From positions 62,001 through 126,000 of the forward strand of contig NZ_JARXVT010000003.1 in assembly GCF_029892845.1 (NCBI RefSeq): a DNA stretch of 64,000 nt, written 5' to 3'. The notes beneath the pieces were generated by a model that saw nothing but the letters and a program-made list of their open reading frames with translations, made no database searches and was not told the DNA's origin. Below are positions 51,705 to 60,295 of the stretch, piece after piece. How positions within the stretch are numbered: position 1 is the first letter of the stretch; each line of letters starts with the position of its first letter. This DNA comes from Aurantimicrobium minutum (lineage in GTDB: Bacteria; Actinomycetota; Actinomycetes; Actinomycetales; Microbacteriaceae). The translations under genes and the position numbers were made by a program.

Positions 51705-52334
51705 TTACTTCACCCAGCTGGCACGGTGATAAGGAGTCAGCCCGATGGTCTTGATGGCTTCCATGTGCACGGCAGCTCCATAGCCCTTGTTCGATGCCCA
51801 GCCATATTCAGGGTGCTGTGTATCAAGAGAAACCATCAGTTCATCTCGGGTCACTTTCGCAACAATGGACGCCGCTGAGACAACAGCACAATCCTGATCG
51901 GCCTTGACCCGAGTAATCACCGGAAGTTTGCTCGACAGGGCAGGATTCAACCAGTCGTGTGCACCATCAAGCAGCACGGTTGCTTCTCCCACGGGAATAC
52001 CTGCTTCATGGAGCTGGATGAGCGCTCTGCGCGCAGCAAGACCTAAACATGCCGTGATGCCTAGTTCATCAATTTCTGCGGCTGAGGCCTCTCCCACGGC
52101 CGTGGGAGCCCACTCTCGAACTTCAGGGAACAAAGTATTGCGCTTCTTTTCAGAAACCAGCTTGGAGTCTCGCAAACCGGCAGGGAATTCTGTCTTTCCG
52201 GGTCGCAGTGCACACACGCCCACCATGACCGGTCCTGCCATCGCCCCACGACCGACTTCATCGATACCAATGATGAGGGTGGAGCCCGAAGCAAAGAGTT
52301 CCTGCTCGACATCGAGGGTGGGTTCAGCAGGCAT
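51705..52334 (-). CDS. rnhB: Ribonuclease HII
   Basis: Removes ribonucleotides and RNA primers from RNA-DNA hybrids. The product has 209 residues. The active-site carboxylates lie in IIGIDEVGRGAMAGPVMVG (Asp and Glu of the DEVGRG motif) and the later acidic residue in KADQDCAVVSAASIVAKVTRD. It ends with YGWASNKGYG. The ATG is five bases after the lepB stop, indicating an operon. Nothing unusual is seen. Confidence 0.95.
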   Translation of the reverse strand: MPAEPTLDVEQELFASGSTLIIGIDEVGRGAMAGPVMVGVCALRPGKTEFPAGLRDSKLVSEKKRNTLFPEVREWAPTAVGEASAAEIDELGITACLGLAARRALIQLHEAGIPVGEATVLLDGAHDWLNPALSSKLPVITRVKADQDCAVVSAASIVAKVTRDELMVSLDTQHPEYGWASNKGYGAAVHMEAIKTIGLTPYHRASWVK

Positions 52335-52339
52335 GAGTC

Positions 52340-53065
52340 CTACTTGGCGATTGTGGCGTCAGGAACGTCAGCAAAGACTTCTGGGTAGTTGGAGAGCCAA
52401 CCCCAGTGGCTCATTGGCCAGCTCAGTACGAAGGCGCGTCCGACGACGTTATCTATTCCGACGAATCCGCCACCGGGCTTATCGGTGTTGTAGCGCGAGT
52501 CTTTGGAGTTGTAACGGTTGTCGCCCATCACAAAAAGCGAGCCTTCAGGAACAGTCACGTTGAAGTCGATAGCTGAAGCCCGGGTCTCCCCCGCAGGAAC
52601 GGTGATGTACGGCTCTGAGATGGGAACACCGTTGACAATAATCTTGCCGTCAGCAGAGCAGCACTCAACCGTGTCGCCTGGCAATCCAATCACTCGCTTG
52701 ATGAGGTGATCATTGCTATCAGGCGAGGCCAAACCAAAGAGGGAAAGAACCCATTCGGTTCCAGCTTGGATTCCTGTGACCTCCACAGGAGGTCTGGCGG
52801 GAAGCCATCCCCCGGGATCTTTGAAGACCACGATGTCGCCATGGTCCACCGCAACTGCCTTGGGAACGAGCTCGTTGACAATGACACGGTCATCAATCAT
52901 GAGGGTTTGTTCCATCGACGCCGAGGGAATAAAGAAGGAGCGAACAAGGAAGGTCTTGACGAGGAAAGAGACCAGAATTGCGATGCCAAAAATAACTAAA
53001 ACATCACGCAGGAAATACAGAAATGAACGCAATAAGGGGCGTCGCGGGGGTGCTACTTCTGTCAT
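52340..53065 (-). CDS. lepB: Signal peptidase I
   Basis: Membrane serine protease that removes signal peptides from Sec and Tat substrates. 241 residues: a short basic N-terminus, one membrane helix (VLVIFGIAILVSFLVKTFLV), box B with the nucleophile Ser (IPSASMEQTLMIDDRVIVNE), box C (GDIVVFKDP), box D with the general-base Lys (LIKRVIGLPGD) and box E (VMGDNRYNSKDSRY). The catalytic pair is intact. TAGACT 27 bases upstream of the ATG is a good -10, giving a short leader with GAGAGA. Confidence 0.95.
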   Translation of the reverse strand: MTEVAPPRRPLLRSFLYFLRDVLVIFGIAILVSFLVKTFLVRSFFIPSASMEQTLMIDDRVIVNELVPKAVAVDHGDIVVFKDPGGWLPARPPVEVTGIQAGTEWVLSLFGLASPDSNDHLIKRVIGLPGDTVECCSADGKIIVNGVPISEPYITVPAGETRASAIDFNVTVPEGSLFVMGDNRYNSKDSRYNTDKPGGGFVGIDNVVGRAFVLSWPMSHWGWLSNYPEVFADVPDATIAK

Positions 53066-53092
53066 GAACCTGAATCTCTCTTCTGCACCTCA

Positions 53093-53098
53093 AGTCTA
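53093..53098 (-). promoter_or_regulatory. -10 element of lepB
   Basis: TAGACT on the minus strand between the rplS terminator and lepB; the transcript would have a leader of about 20 bases. Confidence 0.45.
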
Positions 53099-53155
53099 GG
53101 TTGCGCTTTCCGACAAAAGCCTGAGTGGTGCATATGAAACACCGCGGGGAAAACA

Positions 53156-53184
53156 AAAGACCCCCGGAGGAACCGGGGGTCTTT
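53156..53184 (-). terminator. Terminator of rplS
   Basis: A perfect 12-base stem AAAGACCCCCGG/CCGGGGGTCTTT with a five-base loop, followed on the minus strand by TTGTTTTCC. It lies 12 bases past the rplS stop. Confidence 0.9.
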
Positions 53185-53196
53185 GTGAGAATCGAC

Positions 53197-53544
53197 TTAG
53201 AAGTCGCGCTTCTCTTTGATCTTTGCCTTCTTGCCGCGAAGGTTGCGCAGGTAGTAGAGCTTCGCACGACGTACATCACCACGTGAGACGAGCTCAATGT
53301 GGTCGATAACGGGCGAGTGAACGGGGAACTTACGCTCCACGCCTACCTGGAAGGAAACCTTACGAACGGTAAAGGTCTCGCGAACGCCTTCACCGGAGCG
53401 ACCGATAACAACACCCTGGAAAACCTGGATACGAGAGCGGTTACCTTCGATGATGTTTACGTGAACCTTTACGGTGTCACCGGCGCGGAATTCTGGAATG
53501 TCGCTACGCAGCGATGGTGCGTCTACAGCGTCAAGAATGTGCAT
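53197..53544 (-). CDS. rplS: Ribosomal protein bL19
   Basis: Large-subunit protein at the 30S-50S interface. 115 residues, matching the family: [60 protein letters not shown] and a basic end [20 protein letters not shown]. It follows trmD at 132 bases, in the widespread rpsP-rimM-trmD-rplS order. The gap before it shows no other gene, and a strong terminator follows. Confidence 0.98.
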   Translation of the reverse strand: MHILDAVDAPSLRSDIPEFRAGDTVKVHVNIIEGNRSRIQVFQGVVIGRSGEGVRETFTVRKVSFQVGVERKFPVHSPVIDHIELVSRGDVRRAKLYYLRNLRGKKAKIKEKRDF

Positions 53545-53676
53545 GATTTATCTCAATCTGTACAAGCCACAGGTCTCATACGTGAATGATGAAAAGTAAT
53601 TGTGCAGTGTTGTAAGTCTCAGTGCCCCCTGTGGCAGGGTAAGACCAACGGCACAAGATTCAATTCTGCCAGAGAT

Positions 53677-54372
53677 TTACTCAGGAAGTAAATCGGGGCG
53701 AATAGCTTTGGTGCGTTCTAGCTGCTGTTCGTGACGCCATGTGGCAATTGCGCCATGGTTTCCTGAAAGCAATACAGGTGGAACTTCAAGTCCTCGCCAC
53801 TCGGCAGGCTTGGTATAGCTGGGATATTCCAGCAATCCGTCTTCGTGGCTTTCTTCCACCAGCGACTCAGGATTGCCCACCATGCCTGGAATCAAGCGGC
53901 CTACGGCCTCGATCATGGCCAGCGATGCTACTTCCCCACCGTTGAGGACATAGTCTCCCAGCGAAATGGGGCGCACTCGAATGCGGCTAGCAAAGTGATC
54001 GCTCACACGCTGGTCGATGCCCTCATAACGGCCACAGGCGAAGATGAGCTGCTCTTCTTCAGCCAGCTCTTTAGCCACGGCCTGAGTGAACTGCTCCCCC
54101 GCAGGTGAAGGCACAATCAGCACAGGTGTCTTGGAGCTTTCGGGATCCGCCAGAATTGCATCCAGAGTGTCACCCCAGGGCTCAGGCTTCATCACCATGC
54201 CGGCGCCGCCCCCATAAGGAGTGTCATCGACGGTGCGGTGCTTATCGGTGGTGGCATCTCGTAGGTCGTGCACACGCGTGTCAATCAATCCAGACTGGCG
54301 TGCCTTGCCGAGAAGTGAAACATCGAGAGTGCCGAAGAACTCCGGAAAGATCGTGACGATGTCGATGCGCAT
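53677..54372 (-). CDS. trmD: TrmD, tRNA (guanine-N1)-methyltransferase
   Basis: SPOUT methyltransferase that makes m1G37 in tRNAs reading CNN and some GNN codons. 231 residues: [20 protein letters not shown] at the start, the pocket [26 protein letters not shown] and the deep-knot SAM region [20 protein letters not shown]. All expected knot motifs are present. The ATG directly follows the rimM stop, so translation is coupled. Confidence 0.97.
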   Translation of the reverse strand: MRIDIVTIFPEFFGTLDVSLLGKARQSGLIDTRVHDLRDATTDKHRTVDDTPYGGGAGMVMKPEPWGDTLDAILADPESSKTPVLIVPSPAGEQFTQAVAKELAEEEQLIFACGRYEGIDQRVSDHFASRIRVRPISLGDYVLNGGEVASLAMIEAVGRLIPGMVGNPESLVEESHEDGLLEYPSYTKPAEWRGLEVPPVLLSGNHGAIATWRHEQQLERTKAIRPDLLPE

Positions 54373-54963
54373 TTAAGCCTCGGAGGAGTCCTCGGTAGGT
54401 GTTTCGTCATCCTCGTCTTCAGGAAGCTCTTCAAAGAGTCCGCCTGGAGGAGTCAGCGTGACTATGCCCTTCTCGATGTCAACCTCGGGAACGATGGCCT
54501 TGACGAAAGGAACCATGACGTCACCTTTGGGGGTCTTGATCACTAAGAGGTCTTGTGCGGGGAAATGATCCACACGAGCAACAGTTCCCACTTCAACACC
54601 GTCACGCACAGCCTTGAGGCCAGTGAGCTGATGGTCGTACCACGCTTCAGGATCTTCCGGCAGGACACTGGTGTCATGTTCAACCCAGAGAATGGCCTTG
54701 ATCAAAGACTCGGCCGCAGTGCGGTCGGGAACATCCTTGAAGAAAGCGACGGGGTGGCTGTTGTACCAGCGAAGTTCGATCAGCTCAATGTTCTTGCCGT
54801 GCCAGGGAGATTCTTCTGGTACCTGAACAGAGAAAATGGCCCCGGGGACAAAGCGCTTCTCGGGCTCATCTGTATAGAGCTCGACCTTGATAGCACCTTT
54901 GAGGCCGTGGGCCTTGGTGAGACGACCTACGCGAAGTTGGGTCTGTCTAGTTTCAGCGGTCAC
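54373..54963 (-). CDS. rimM: RimM, 16S rRNA processing factor
   Basis: Assembly factor for the 30S head that binds uS19. About 196 residues: an N-terminal RimM domain (LRVGRLTKAHGLKGAIKVEL, IELRWYNSHPVAFFKDVPDR) and a C-terminal PRC-barrel (YDHQLTGLKAVRDGVEVGTV, DLLVIKTPKGDVMVPFVKAI). The tail is very acidic. The longer frame from 55008 overlaps the KH-protein gene; the GTG at 54963, one base after that gene's stop, gives a normal N-terminus and implies coupled translation. Confidence 0.92.
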   Translation of the reverse strand: MTAETRQTQLRVGRLTKAHGLKGAIKVELYTDEPEKRFVPGAIFSVQVPEESPWHGKNIELIELRWYNSHPVAFFKDVPDRTAAESLIKAILWVEHDTSVLPEDPEAWYDHQLTGLKAVRDGVEVGTVARVDHFPAQDLLVIKTPKGDVMVPFVKAIVPEVDIEKGIVTLTPPGGLFEELPEDEDDETPTEDSSEA

Positions 54964-54964
54964 T

Positions 54965-55201
54965 TTAAGCGTCGGTGTCGACGACGTCGACACGAACGTT
55001 GCGACCATCAGCCAGGGCGTTCACAACAGTGCGAATGGCCTTGGCAGTGCGGCCTGAACGGCCAATAACGCGGCCAAGGTCCTCGGGGTTCACATGAACC
55101 TCGAGGACCTCACCACGATTGTTCGAACGCACAGCAACCTTCACGTCATCGGGGTTCTCTACGATGCCCTTGACGAGGTGCTTGACTGCTGATGCGAGCA
55201 T
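54965..55201 (-). CDS. khpA: KH-domain RNA-binding protein (YlqC/KhpA type)
   Basis: A 78-residue single KH domain protein: LASAVKHLVKGIVENPDDVK, then LEVHVNPEDLGRVIGRSGRT with the GxxG loop (GRSG), and IRTVVNALADGRNVRVDVVD. KhpA partners with KhpB in RNA binding and influences division in firmicutes. Location between rpsP and rimM is the conserved one. It follows rpsP by five bases. Confidence 0.93.
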   Translation of the reverse strand: MLASAVKHLVKGIVENPDDVKVAVRSNNRGEVLEVHVNPEDLGRVIGRSGRTAKAIRTVVNALADGRNVRVDVVDTDA

Positions 55202-55206
55202 GTTGG

Positions 55207-55773
55207 TTAGGCCTGTTCCTCGCCAGCTGCTTCTTCAGCAGCCTCAACGATTTCCTCAGCCTCGGCAACAACCTCAGCTGCTACCTCTTCAACAACAGCT
55301 TCAGCTACAGCCTCTTCGACGATTGCTTCTGCAACAGCCTCGACTACTGCTTCTTCAGCTGCGGCCTCTACGACGGCTTCTTCAGCAGCCTCAACAGCTG
55401 CCTCTTCCTTCTTAGGTGCCTTCTCAGTCTTAGGTACGAGAACTGGCTTCTTCTTAGTGTCGACAACGAATGCAGCCTTGGGCTCAGCAACCTTAATGGT
55501 GCTCTTTGCATTCTTGTCACCCTTGAAGATTCCCCAGTCACCTGAGAGCTTCAGAAGTGCAGCTACCTGCTCGGTTGGCTGTGCGCCAACGGAGAGCCAG
55601 TACTGTGCACGGTCTGACTTGATCTCGATGAACGAAGGGTTCTCAGTGGGGTGGTACTTACCGATCTCCTCGATAACACGACCATCGCGCTTGGTGCGCG
55701 AGTCGGCTACGACGATGCGGTAGTAAGGTGCACGGATTTTACCCATGCGCTTCAAACGAATTTTGACAGCCAC
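55207..55773 (-). CDS. rpsP: Ribosomal protein bS16 with long acidic tail
   Basis: Small-subunit assembly protein. The first 115 residues are a normal bS16 ([60 protein letters not shown]). A tail of about 70 residues rich in Ala, Glu and Val follows ([20 protein letters not shown]), giving 188 residues against 80-160 in the family. The frame extends upstream to 55860, but GTG at 55773 has AGGAGAA just in front. The tail is strongly acidic, the reverse of typical ribosomal proteins; similar shorter tails are known in actinobacteria. Confidence 0.93.
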   Translation of the reverse strand: MAVKIRLKRMGKIRAPYYRIVVADSRTKRDGRVIEEIGKYHPTENPSFIEIKSDRAQYWLSVGAQPTEQVAALLKLSGDWGIFKGDKNAKSTIKVAEPKAAFVVDTKKKPVLVPKTEKAPKKEEAAVEAAEEAVVEAAAEEAVVEAVAEAIVEEAVAEAVVEEVAAEVVAEAEEIVEAAEEAAGEEQA

Positions 55774-55885
55774 AATTCTCCTGTGAGTGATGTGTAACGG
55801 ATGAACTGACGACCGTGAGCGTGGGGGCACACTCGGTACAAGCTCTAAGGGTTTCGGCACTTATCTGATTAGAGGGTCGGATATG

Positions 55886-55899
55886 AGTCGAACTCGACT
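55886..55899. repeat. Inverted repeat upstream of rpsP
   Basis: AGTCGA-AC-TCGACT lies about 110 bases before rpsP, in the promoter region shared with the divergent ComB-like gene. The region 55774-55985 otherwise shows no gene. No clear -35/-10 pair stands out. Confidence 0.35.
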
Positions 55900-55985
55900 T
55901 CCTATTCTGGCAGGTTTGAGCCCTAATTGGCTAATCGAGAGGGAAAATCAGCAGGTATGTTTGAAGAAACCAGCCCAGGAGAGAA

Positions 55986-56486
55986 ATGAACAGACCCCAC
56001 TACCAAGTGATGTGCACCTGGGGACTCTCAGGCGCTCAACGGTTGAACGTGAACCCTGATGTTGTGATTTGGGTTAATGCACTGTCTCAATCAGCGCCTC
56101 TCCCCCTCCAACTGGATTCATTCCCCGGGGACAGCAAGGTCTTGGTCGGCTCATACTTTGATGCGTTTGCGGTTGCAGATTGGGTGGCAAACTACCAACT
56201 AGAGCAACAAAGACGCGTCATTGTGCTGATTATCTGCTCAGATGCAGAAACGCACAATGTGGCAGACGAGTTAGCTGCCGGAGCGATCATTGAACGACTC
56301 GCACAACAGGGCCTCGATGCCATGAGCCCCGAAGCTGCAGTCGCAAATGCTGCCTTTAGTCAGCTTCGACATGCGGCAGCACACCTCATCGCCGCTTCAG
56401 AGCAAGCTCAAAAACTAACTCTCAGGGATGATGAGCTTGTACTCAATGAATCACTCACGTCTGCGGATGTGAGAGTGCTGAGGTAA
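55986..56486 (+). CDS. ComB-like (2-phosphosulfolactate phosphatase family) protein
   Basis: A 166-residue protein resembling the ComB phosphatase family: DVVIWVNALSQS (ComB proteins have DVVxxxDxL), VLVGSYFDAFAVADWV, VIVLIICSDAE and the helix NVADELAAGAIIERLAQQGL, which resembles the ED.laAG.i..l motif. The usual catalytic Asp of the first motif is replaced by Asn here (WVNALS), and the protein is shorter than archaeal ComB (about 220-240). It may be a diverged, possibly inactive relative. No coenzyme M or sulfolactate genes are nearby. The ATG has GGAGAGA in front. Confidence 0.6.
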   Translation: MNRPHYQVMCTWGLSGAQRLNVNPDVVIWVNALSQSAPLPLQLDSFPGDSKVLVGSYFDAFAVADWVANYQLEQQRRVIVLIICSDAETHNVADELAAGAIIERLAQQGLDAMSPEAAVANAAFSQLRHAAAHLIAASEQAQKLTLRDDELVLNESLTSADVRVLR

Positions 56487-56489
56487 TAC

Positions 56490-56888
56490 TTACTCAGCCT
56501 CAAAGTTGAGAGCAATAGAGTTCATGCAGTAACGGTCACCCGTCGGAGTTCCAAAACCGTCAGGGAAAACATGCCCTAAGTGAGAACCGCAACCTGCACA
56601 CAACACTTCAGTGCGAATTTGTCCCAGACTTGCGTCTTCTCGGAGCACCACAGCATCTGGACGAACAGATTCATAGAAACTAGGCCAGCCACAACCAGAA
56701 TCGAACTTGGTTCCTGCTTTGAAAAGCTCATTTCCACACGCTTTACAGGTGTAGAGACCTGCACGCTTTTCATCCAAGAGCTCACCTGTCCAAGGTCGCT
56801 CTGTTGCAGCTTGACGCAGCACCGCGAACTCTTCTGCACTGAGTTCAGCTCGCCACTGGTCTTCGGACTTATCTACTGAATAGCTCAT
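56490..56888 (-). CDS. msrB: Methionine-R-sulfoxide reductase
   Basis: Repairs the R epimer of methionine sulfoxide. 132 residues with the zinc CxxC pairs (YTCKACGNELF and VLCAGCGSHLGHVFPDG), FDSGCGWPSFYESV, and the catalytic Cys in GDRYCMNSIALNF. Motifs and length are typical. The ATG has AGGAGAA four bases upstream. It is convergent with the ComB-like gene (three bases between stops) and lies 21 bases downstream of ffh. Confidence 0.96.
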   Translation of the reverse strand: MSYSVDKSEDQWRAELSAEEFAVLRQAATERPWTGELLDEKRAGLYTCKACGNELFKAGTKFDSGCGWPSFYESVRPDAVVLREDASLGQIRTEVLCAGCGSHLGHVFPDGFGTPTGDRYCMNSIALNFEAE

Positions 56889-56909
56889 TGCTTCTCCTGG
56901 ATGTGTTGA

Positions 56910-58463
56910 TTAGCCCTTGCCCAGCATCTTCTGCAGAGCTTCGAGTTCTTCGGGACTTGGACCACCTGCGGCACCTTGGTTACCCAGGCCGAATCCGCCA
57001 CCATTTCCAGGCTTGACTCCCCCCGCAGCAAGGGCAGCGTTTTCCTGAGCTCGCTTGGCAGGGTTTCCAGACTTGGAACCCTTCTTCTTCGCAATCTGCT
57101 TCTTGCCGCCGTGACCCATAGCGCCCATGGGGCCCATGCCAGGAATCTGAGGCATTCCGCCCTTGGCAACGGTCTTCATCATCTTGGCGGCTTGCTCAAA
57201 GCGGTTGACCAGCGCGTTGACTTCGGTCACGGTCATGCCGGAACCCTTGGCAATACGTAAGCGTCGTGAACCGTTGAGAAGCTTAGTGTTCTGACGCTCA
57301 GCCTTGGTCATCGATTGGATAATGGCTTCGGTGCGAACGAGTTCCTTCTCGTCAAAGTTCTCCAGCTGCTCCTTCATGGCGCCTGCGCCAGGAAGCATGC
57401 CGAGCATCTTCTTCATGGAGCCCATGTTCTTGAGCTGTTGCATCTGCTTGAGGAAGTCCTCAAGAGTGAAGGAGTCTGTAGCGAACTTCTCTTGCAGCTG
57501 TGCTGCTTCGTTCTCGTCGAATGCTTCCTGCGCCTGCTCAATCAGGGTGAGGATGTCACCGAGGTCGAGAATCCGGCTAGCCATGCGATCTGGGTAGAAA
57601 GGCTCGAAGTCATCGAGGTTTTCGCCTGTGGAGGCAAACATGATGGGGCGTTCGGTCTCTGAAACGACAGAAAGAGCCGCACCACCGCGGGCGTCACCAT
57701 CAAGCTTAGTGAGGACAACACCGGTGAAGTCCACGCCCTCTTGGAAGGCCTGTGCTGTGGCAACAGCATCCTGACCGATCATGGCGTCGATAACGAAGAG
57801 AACTTCGTCAGGGTTCGTAGCCTTACGAATATCCGCTGCCTGCTTCATCAGTTCCGCATCAACACCCAGGCGTCCGGCGGTGTCAATGATGACCACGTCG
57901 TATTGCTTGTCGTTGGCGAACTTGATGGAATCTTTCGCGACCTTGACGGGGTCTCCCACGCCATTTCCTGGCTCGGGTGAGTAGACAGCCACTCCGGCGT
58001 TCTTACCAACTACCTCGAGTTGCTGAACAGCGTTAGGGCGCTGAAGGTCACAGGCGACCAGAAGTGGCGTGTGCTTGTCCTTGGCGAGGTATTTGGCCAG
58101 CTTTCCTGCCAGGGTCGTCTTACCCGCACCCTGCAAACCAGCGAGCATGATGATGGTCGGTGGTTTCTTAGCGAACTCAAGACGACGCTGTGCACCACCG
58201 AGAATAGTGACGAGCTCTTCGTTCACGATCTGAACAACCTGCTGGGCAGGGTTCAAAGCCTTATTGACCTCATCGCTGAGGGCGCGTTCGCGAACATCGT
58301 TCGTGAACTTCTTGACCACATTGAGCGAGACATCGGCGTCCAGCATGGCGCGACGAATCTCGCGCAGAGTGCCGTCTACATCCGCGGGGGAAAGTTTTCC
58401 CTTACCGCGGAGGTTTTTGAGGGACTCCGTAAGACGCGTGGAGAGTGTGCCGAAGGTTGCCAT
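56910..58463 (-). CDS. ffh: Signal recognition particle protein Ffh
   Basis: GTPase subunit of SRP that binds signal sequences on ribosomes. 517 residues: N domain, G domain with Walker A MLAGLQGAGKTTLAGKL near residue 110, DTAGRL and TKLDGDARGG, and a Met-rich M domain (FLKQMQQLKNMGSMKKMLGM, GSGMTVTEVNALVNRF) that binds SRP RNA. A Gly-rich tail with Lys-rich patches follows. No SRP RNA gene is seen in the window. It is downstream of its receptor gene ftsY by 12 bases; TAGGCT overlaps the ftsY stop. Confidence 0.97.
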   Translation of the reverse strand: MATFGTLSTRLTESLKNLRGKGKLSPADVDGTLREIRRAMLDADVSLNVVKKFTNDVRERALSDEVNKALNPAQQVVQIVNEELVTILGGAQRRLEFAKKPPTIIMLAGLQGAGKTTLAGKLAKYLAKDKHTPLLVACDLQRPNAVQQLEVVGKNAGVAVYSPEPGNGVGDPVKVAKDSIKFANDKQYDVVIIDTAGRLGVDAELMKQAADIRKATNPDEVLFVIDAMIGQDAVATAQAFQEGVDFTGVVLTKLDGDARGGAALSVVSETERPIMFASTGENLDDFEPFYPDRMASRILDLGDILTLIEQAQEAFDENEAAQLQEKFATDSFTLEDFLKQMQQLKNMGSMKKMLGMLPGAGAMKEQLENFDEKELVRTEAIIQSMTKAERQNTKLLNGSRRLRIAKGSGMTVTEVNALVNRFEQAAKMMKTVAKGGMPQIPGMGPMGAMGHGGKKQIAKKKGSKSGNPAKRAQENAALAAGGVKPGNGGGFGLGNQGAAGGPSPEELEALQKMLGKG

Positions 58464-58472
58464 AACCCCTCT

Positions 58473-58478
58473 AGCCTA
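58473..58478 (-). promoter_or_regulatory. TAGGCT element overlapping the ftsY stop
   Basis: On the minus strand TAGGCT begins with the ftsY TAG stop and lies nine bases before the ffh ATG. AGAGGGG in the spacer could also serve as a ribosome site. Confidence 0.4.
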
Positions 58479-59756
58479 GCCAACGAGCTGGGCTGCGAAG
58501 GCGTGTGGCGTGAAGCCCATCAAGTCATTGATGCCTTCGCCATTACCTACCAGCTTCACCGGAATACCTGTGCGCTCTTGAACAGCAAGAACAAAACCAC
58601 CCTTGGCAGAGCCATCGAGCTTGGTGAGAACCAAACCAGTGACACCTGCGTGCTCGAGGAAGGCCTCTGCCTGAGACAGTCCGTTTTGACCGGTGGTGGC
58701 ATCCAAAACAAGAAGTACCTCAGAAACGGGGGCCTGCTTTTCAATAACACGGCGGATCTTGGAAAGTTCATCCATCAGACCACTCTTGGTCTGGAGGCGA
58801 CCAGCGGTGTCGATAATGACAATCTCGGTGCCCTTGTTGATGGCCCATTCAATGGTTTGGTAGGCCACTGCAGAAGGATCCTGACCTTCCATCTGCGGCT
58901 TAACAACATCTACCCCGGCACGCTCTGCCCAGGTTGCCAGCTGATCAACAGCCGCAGCACGAAACGTGTCTGCTGCGCCAACCACAACGCTCTTACCTGC
59001 GTTAGAGATGTATTTGGCCACCTTGCCAATGGTGGTGGTCTTCCCCACACCGTTGACGCCCACTACCAAAATCACAGCAGGGCGTTCACTGAGTTTGAGG
59101 GTGGTGTCGAATTTGTTCAGACGGTCTTCGATTGCTTCACGCAACAAACGAATGAAGTCATCGGGGTCTGTGGTGCCGAACTTGGCCACATTGGCACGCA
59201 TGACTTCGATGAGTTCATCGGTGATATCGGGGCCAAAGTCAGCAGCAAGAAGGGTTTCTTCCAACTCTTCCCACATATCTTCGTCGATAGCTGAGCGACG
59301 AGAAACTTTGGCAACAGGCTTTGTCTTTGTAGGCTTTGAAGCCACTACTCGAGCGGGAGCAGGCTCTGCAATGACTGTTTCTTCGACAACTTCGTGAACA
59401 GGCTCTGGCTCTGCCACAACCTCAGGTGCAGGAGTTGGCTCAGGAACTACCTCAGTAATGAGTTCCGGAACAACTGCTTCAGGCTCAGCTACTGGCTCTG
59501 GTTTTACTTCAGCAACTGGTTCTTCAACGACAACATCGACAGGCTTAACAAGCTTTTCAGGTTCGGGCTTCTTTTCTGCCTTGGGCTTGTCAACAACTGC
59601 TTCAGGTGCAGGTGCTACCTCGCGATCTACCTCTTCATTTCGAGGAAGCGAAGGGACATCGTCAAAGATGTCCTCGACCGTGTCATCAGCGTCGCTTCCG
59701 CGCGCAAAGAGCCCTTTGAGCTTGGCGCCTAGCGACCAGCGTGATTTTTCAGCCAT
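58476..59756 (-). CDS. ftsY: FtsY, SRP receptor
   Basis: SRP receptor GTPase at the membrane. 426 residues. The first 140 form an acidic Pro/Val/Glu-rich A domain (EVVPEPTPAPEVVAEPEPVH), followed by the N domain and the G domain with Walker A VVGVNGVGKTTTIGKVA near residue 235, DTAGRLQTKSGLM and TKLDGSAKGG. It ends in GEGINDLMGFTPHAFAAQLV, the conserved C-terminal helix. The ATG has TACTCT exactly six bases upstream and no ribosome site. Confidence 0.96.
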   Translation of the reverse strand: MAEKSRWSLGAKLKGLFARGSDADDTVEDIFDDVPSLPRNEEVDREVAPAPEAVVDKPKAEKKPEPEKLVKPVDVVVEEPVAEVKPEPVAEPEAVVPELITEVVPEPTPAPEVVAEPEPVHEVVEETVIAEPAPARVVASKPTKTKPVAKVSRRSAIDEDMWEELEETLLAADFGPDITDELIEVMRANVAKFGTTDPDDFIRLLREAIEDRLNKFDTTLKLSERPAVILVVGVNGVGKTTTIGKVAKYISNAGKSVVVGAADTFRAAAVDQLATWAERAGVDVVKPQMEGQDPSAVAYQTIEWAINKGTEIVIIDTAGRLQTKSGLMDELSKIRRVIEKQAPVSEVLLVLDATTGQNGLSQAEAFLEHAGVTGLVLTKLDGSAKGGFVLAVQERTGIPVKLVGNGEGINDLMGFTPHAFAAQLVG

Positions 59757-59762
59757 AGATAC

Positions 59763-59768
59763 AGAGTA
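59763..59768 (-). promoter_or_regulatory. -10 element for ftsY
   Basis: TACTCT on the minus strand directly after the coaD stop and six bases before the ftsY ATG. Confidence 0.45.
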
Positions 59769-60251
59769 TTAGGCGCCTTGGAGATACTGTGCCACGACGT
59801 GGGGAACGTAGGGACGAACATCTCCACCGAGCGAGGCAACCTGACGCACCAGTGAGCTGGAAACATAGGAGTGACCGGGCTCTGGCATGAGGAAAATGGT
59901 TTCCATGCCGGCCAGGTTACGGTTCACCATAGCCATGGGGGTTTCGTAGGAAATGTCGAGCTGGGTGCGAATACCCTTGATCAAGACGGTTGCCCCCACG
60001 TCAGAACAGTAATCCACCAGAAGACCCATGCTCCAGGAAGCGACAACCACGTTCTCGCTCAGGCCCGCTTCTTCGATTGCTTCTTCAATCAACGTGACAC
60101 GTTGGGCAATCGGGAGCAGCGCATGCTTATCCGGGTTGTGCACCACGACTACGTGAACCTCATCGAAGAGCTTTGTTGCTCGAGCAATGACATCCATGTG
60201 ACCGAGGGTGATCGGGTCAAACGAACCAGGGACTACGGCGATCCTGCGCAT
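59769..60251 (-). CDS. coaD: Phosphopantetheine adenylyltransferase
   Basis: Makes dephospho-CoA from 4'-phosphopantetheine and ATP, the penultimate step of CoA synthesis. 160 residues with the nucleotidyltransferase motif [19 protein letters not shown] (TxGH), [27 protein letters not shown] and the ISSS-like ending segment [18 protein letters not shown]. Length is normal. TAGGGT lies six bases before the ATG. Neighbours recG and rsmD are the usual ones. Confidence 0.97.
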   Translation of the reverse strand: MRRIAVVPGSFDPITLGHMDVIARATKLFDEVHVVVVHNPDKHALLPIAQRVTLIEEAIEEAGLSENVVVASWSMGLLVDYCSDVGATVLIKGIRTQLDISYETPMAMVNRNLAGMETIFLMPEPGHSYVSSSLVRQVASLGGDVRPYVPHVVAQYLQGA

Positions 60252-60257
60252 GTCTCC

Positions 60258-60263
60258 ACCCTA
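60258..60263 (-). promoter_or_regulatory. -10 element for coaD
   Basis: TAGGGT on the minus strand, exactly six bases before the ATG at 60251. Confidence 0.45.
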
Positions 60264-60295
60264 CGCACCAAACAGTCGTCTGGGCAGGCAAAATG

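Noticed and set aside
53545-53676. A small gene between trmD and rplS
   Set aside because: No frame longer than about 25 codons with a start signal; the gap looks like rplS leader.
55215-55400. Repeated GCTTCTTC/GCAGCCTC-like units as a possible repeat element
   Set aside because: They encode the Ala/Glu/Val tail of bS16 in frame; low-complexity coding sequence explains them.
58020-59294. A 424-codon open frame on the plus strand opposite ffh and ftsY
   Set aside because: It is entirely antisense to two intact, highly conserved genes. Its translation is His/Asn/Gln-rich with no recognisable domain. It is a shadow of the codon usage on the other strand.
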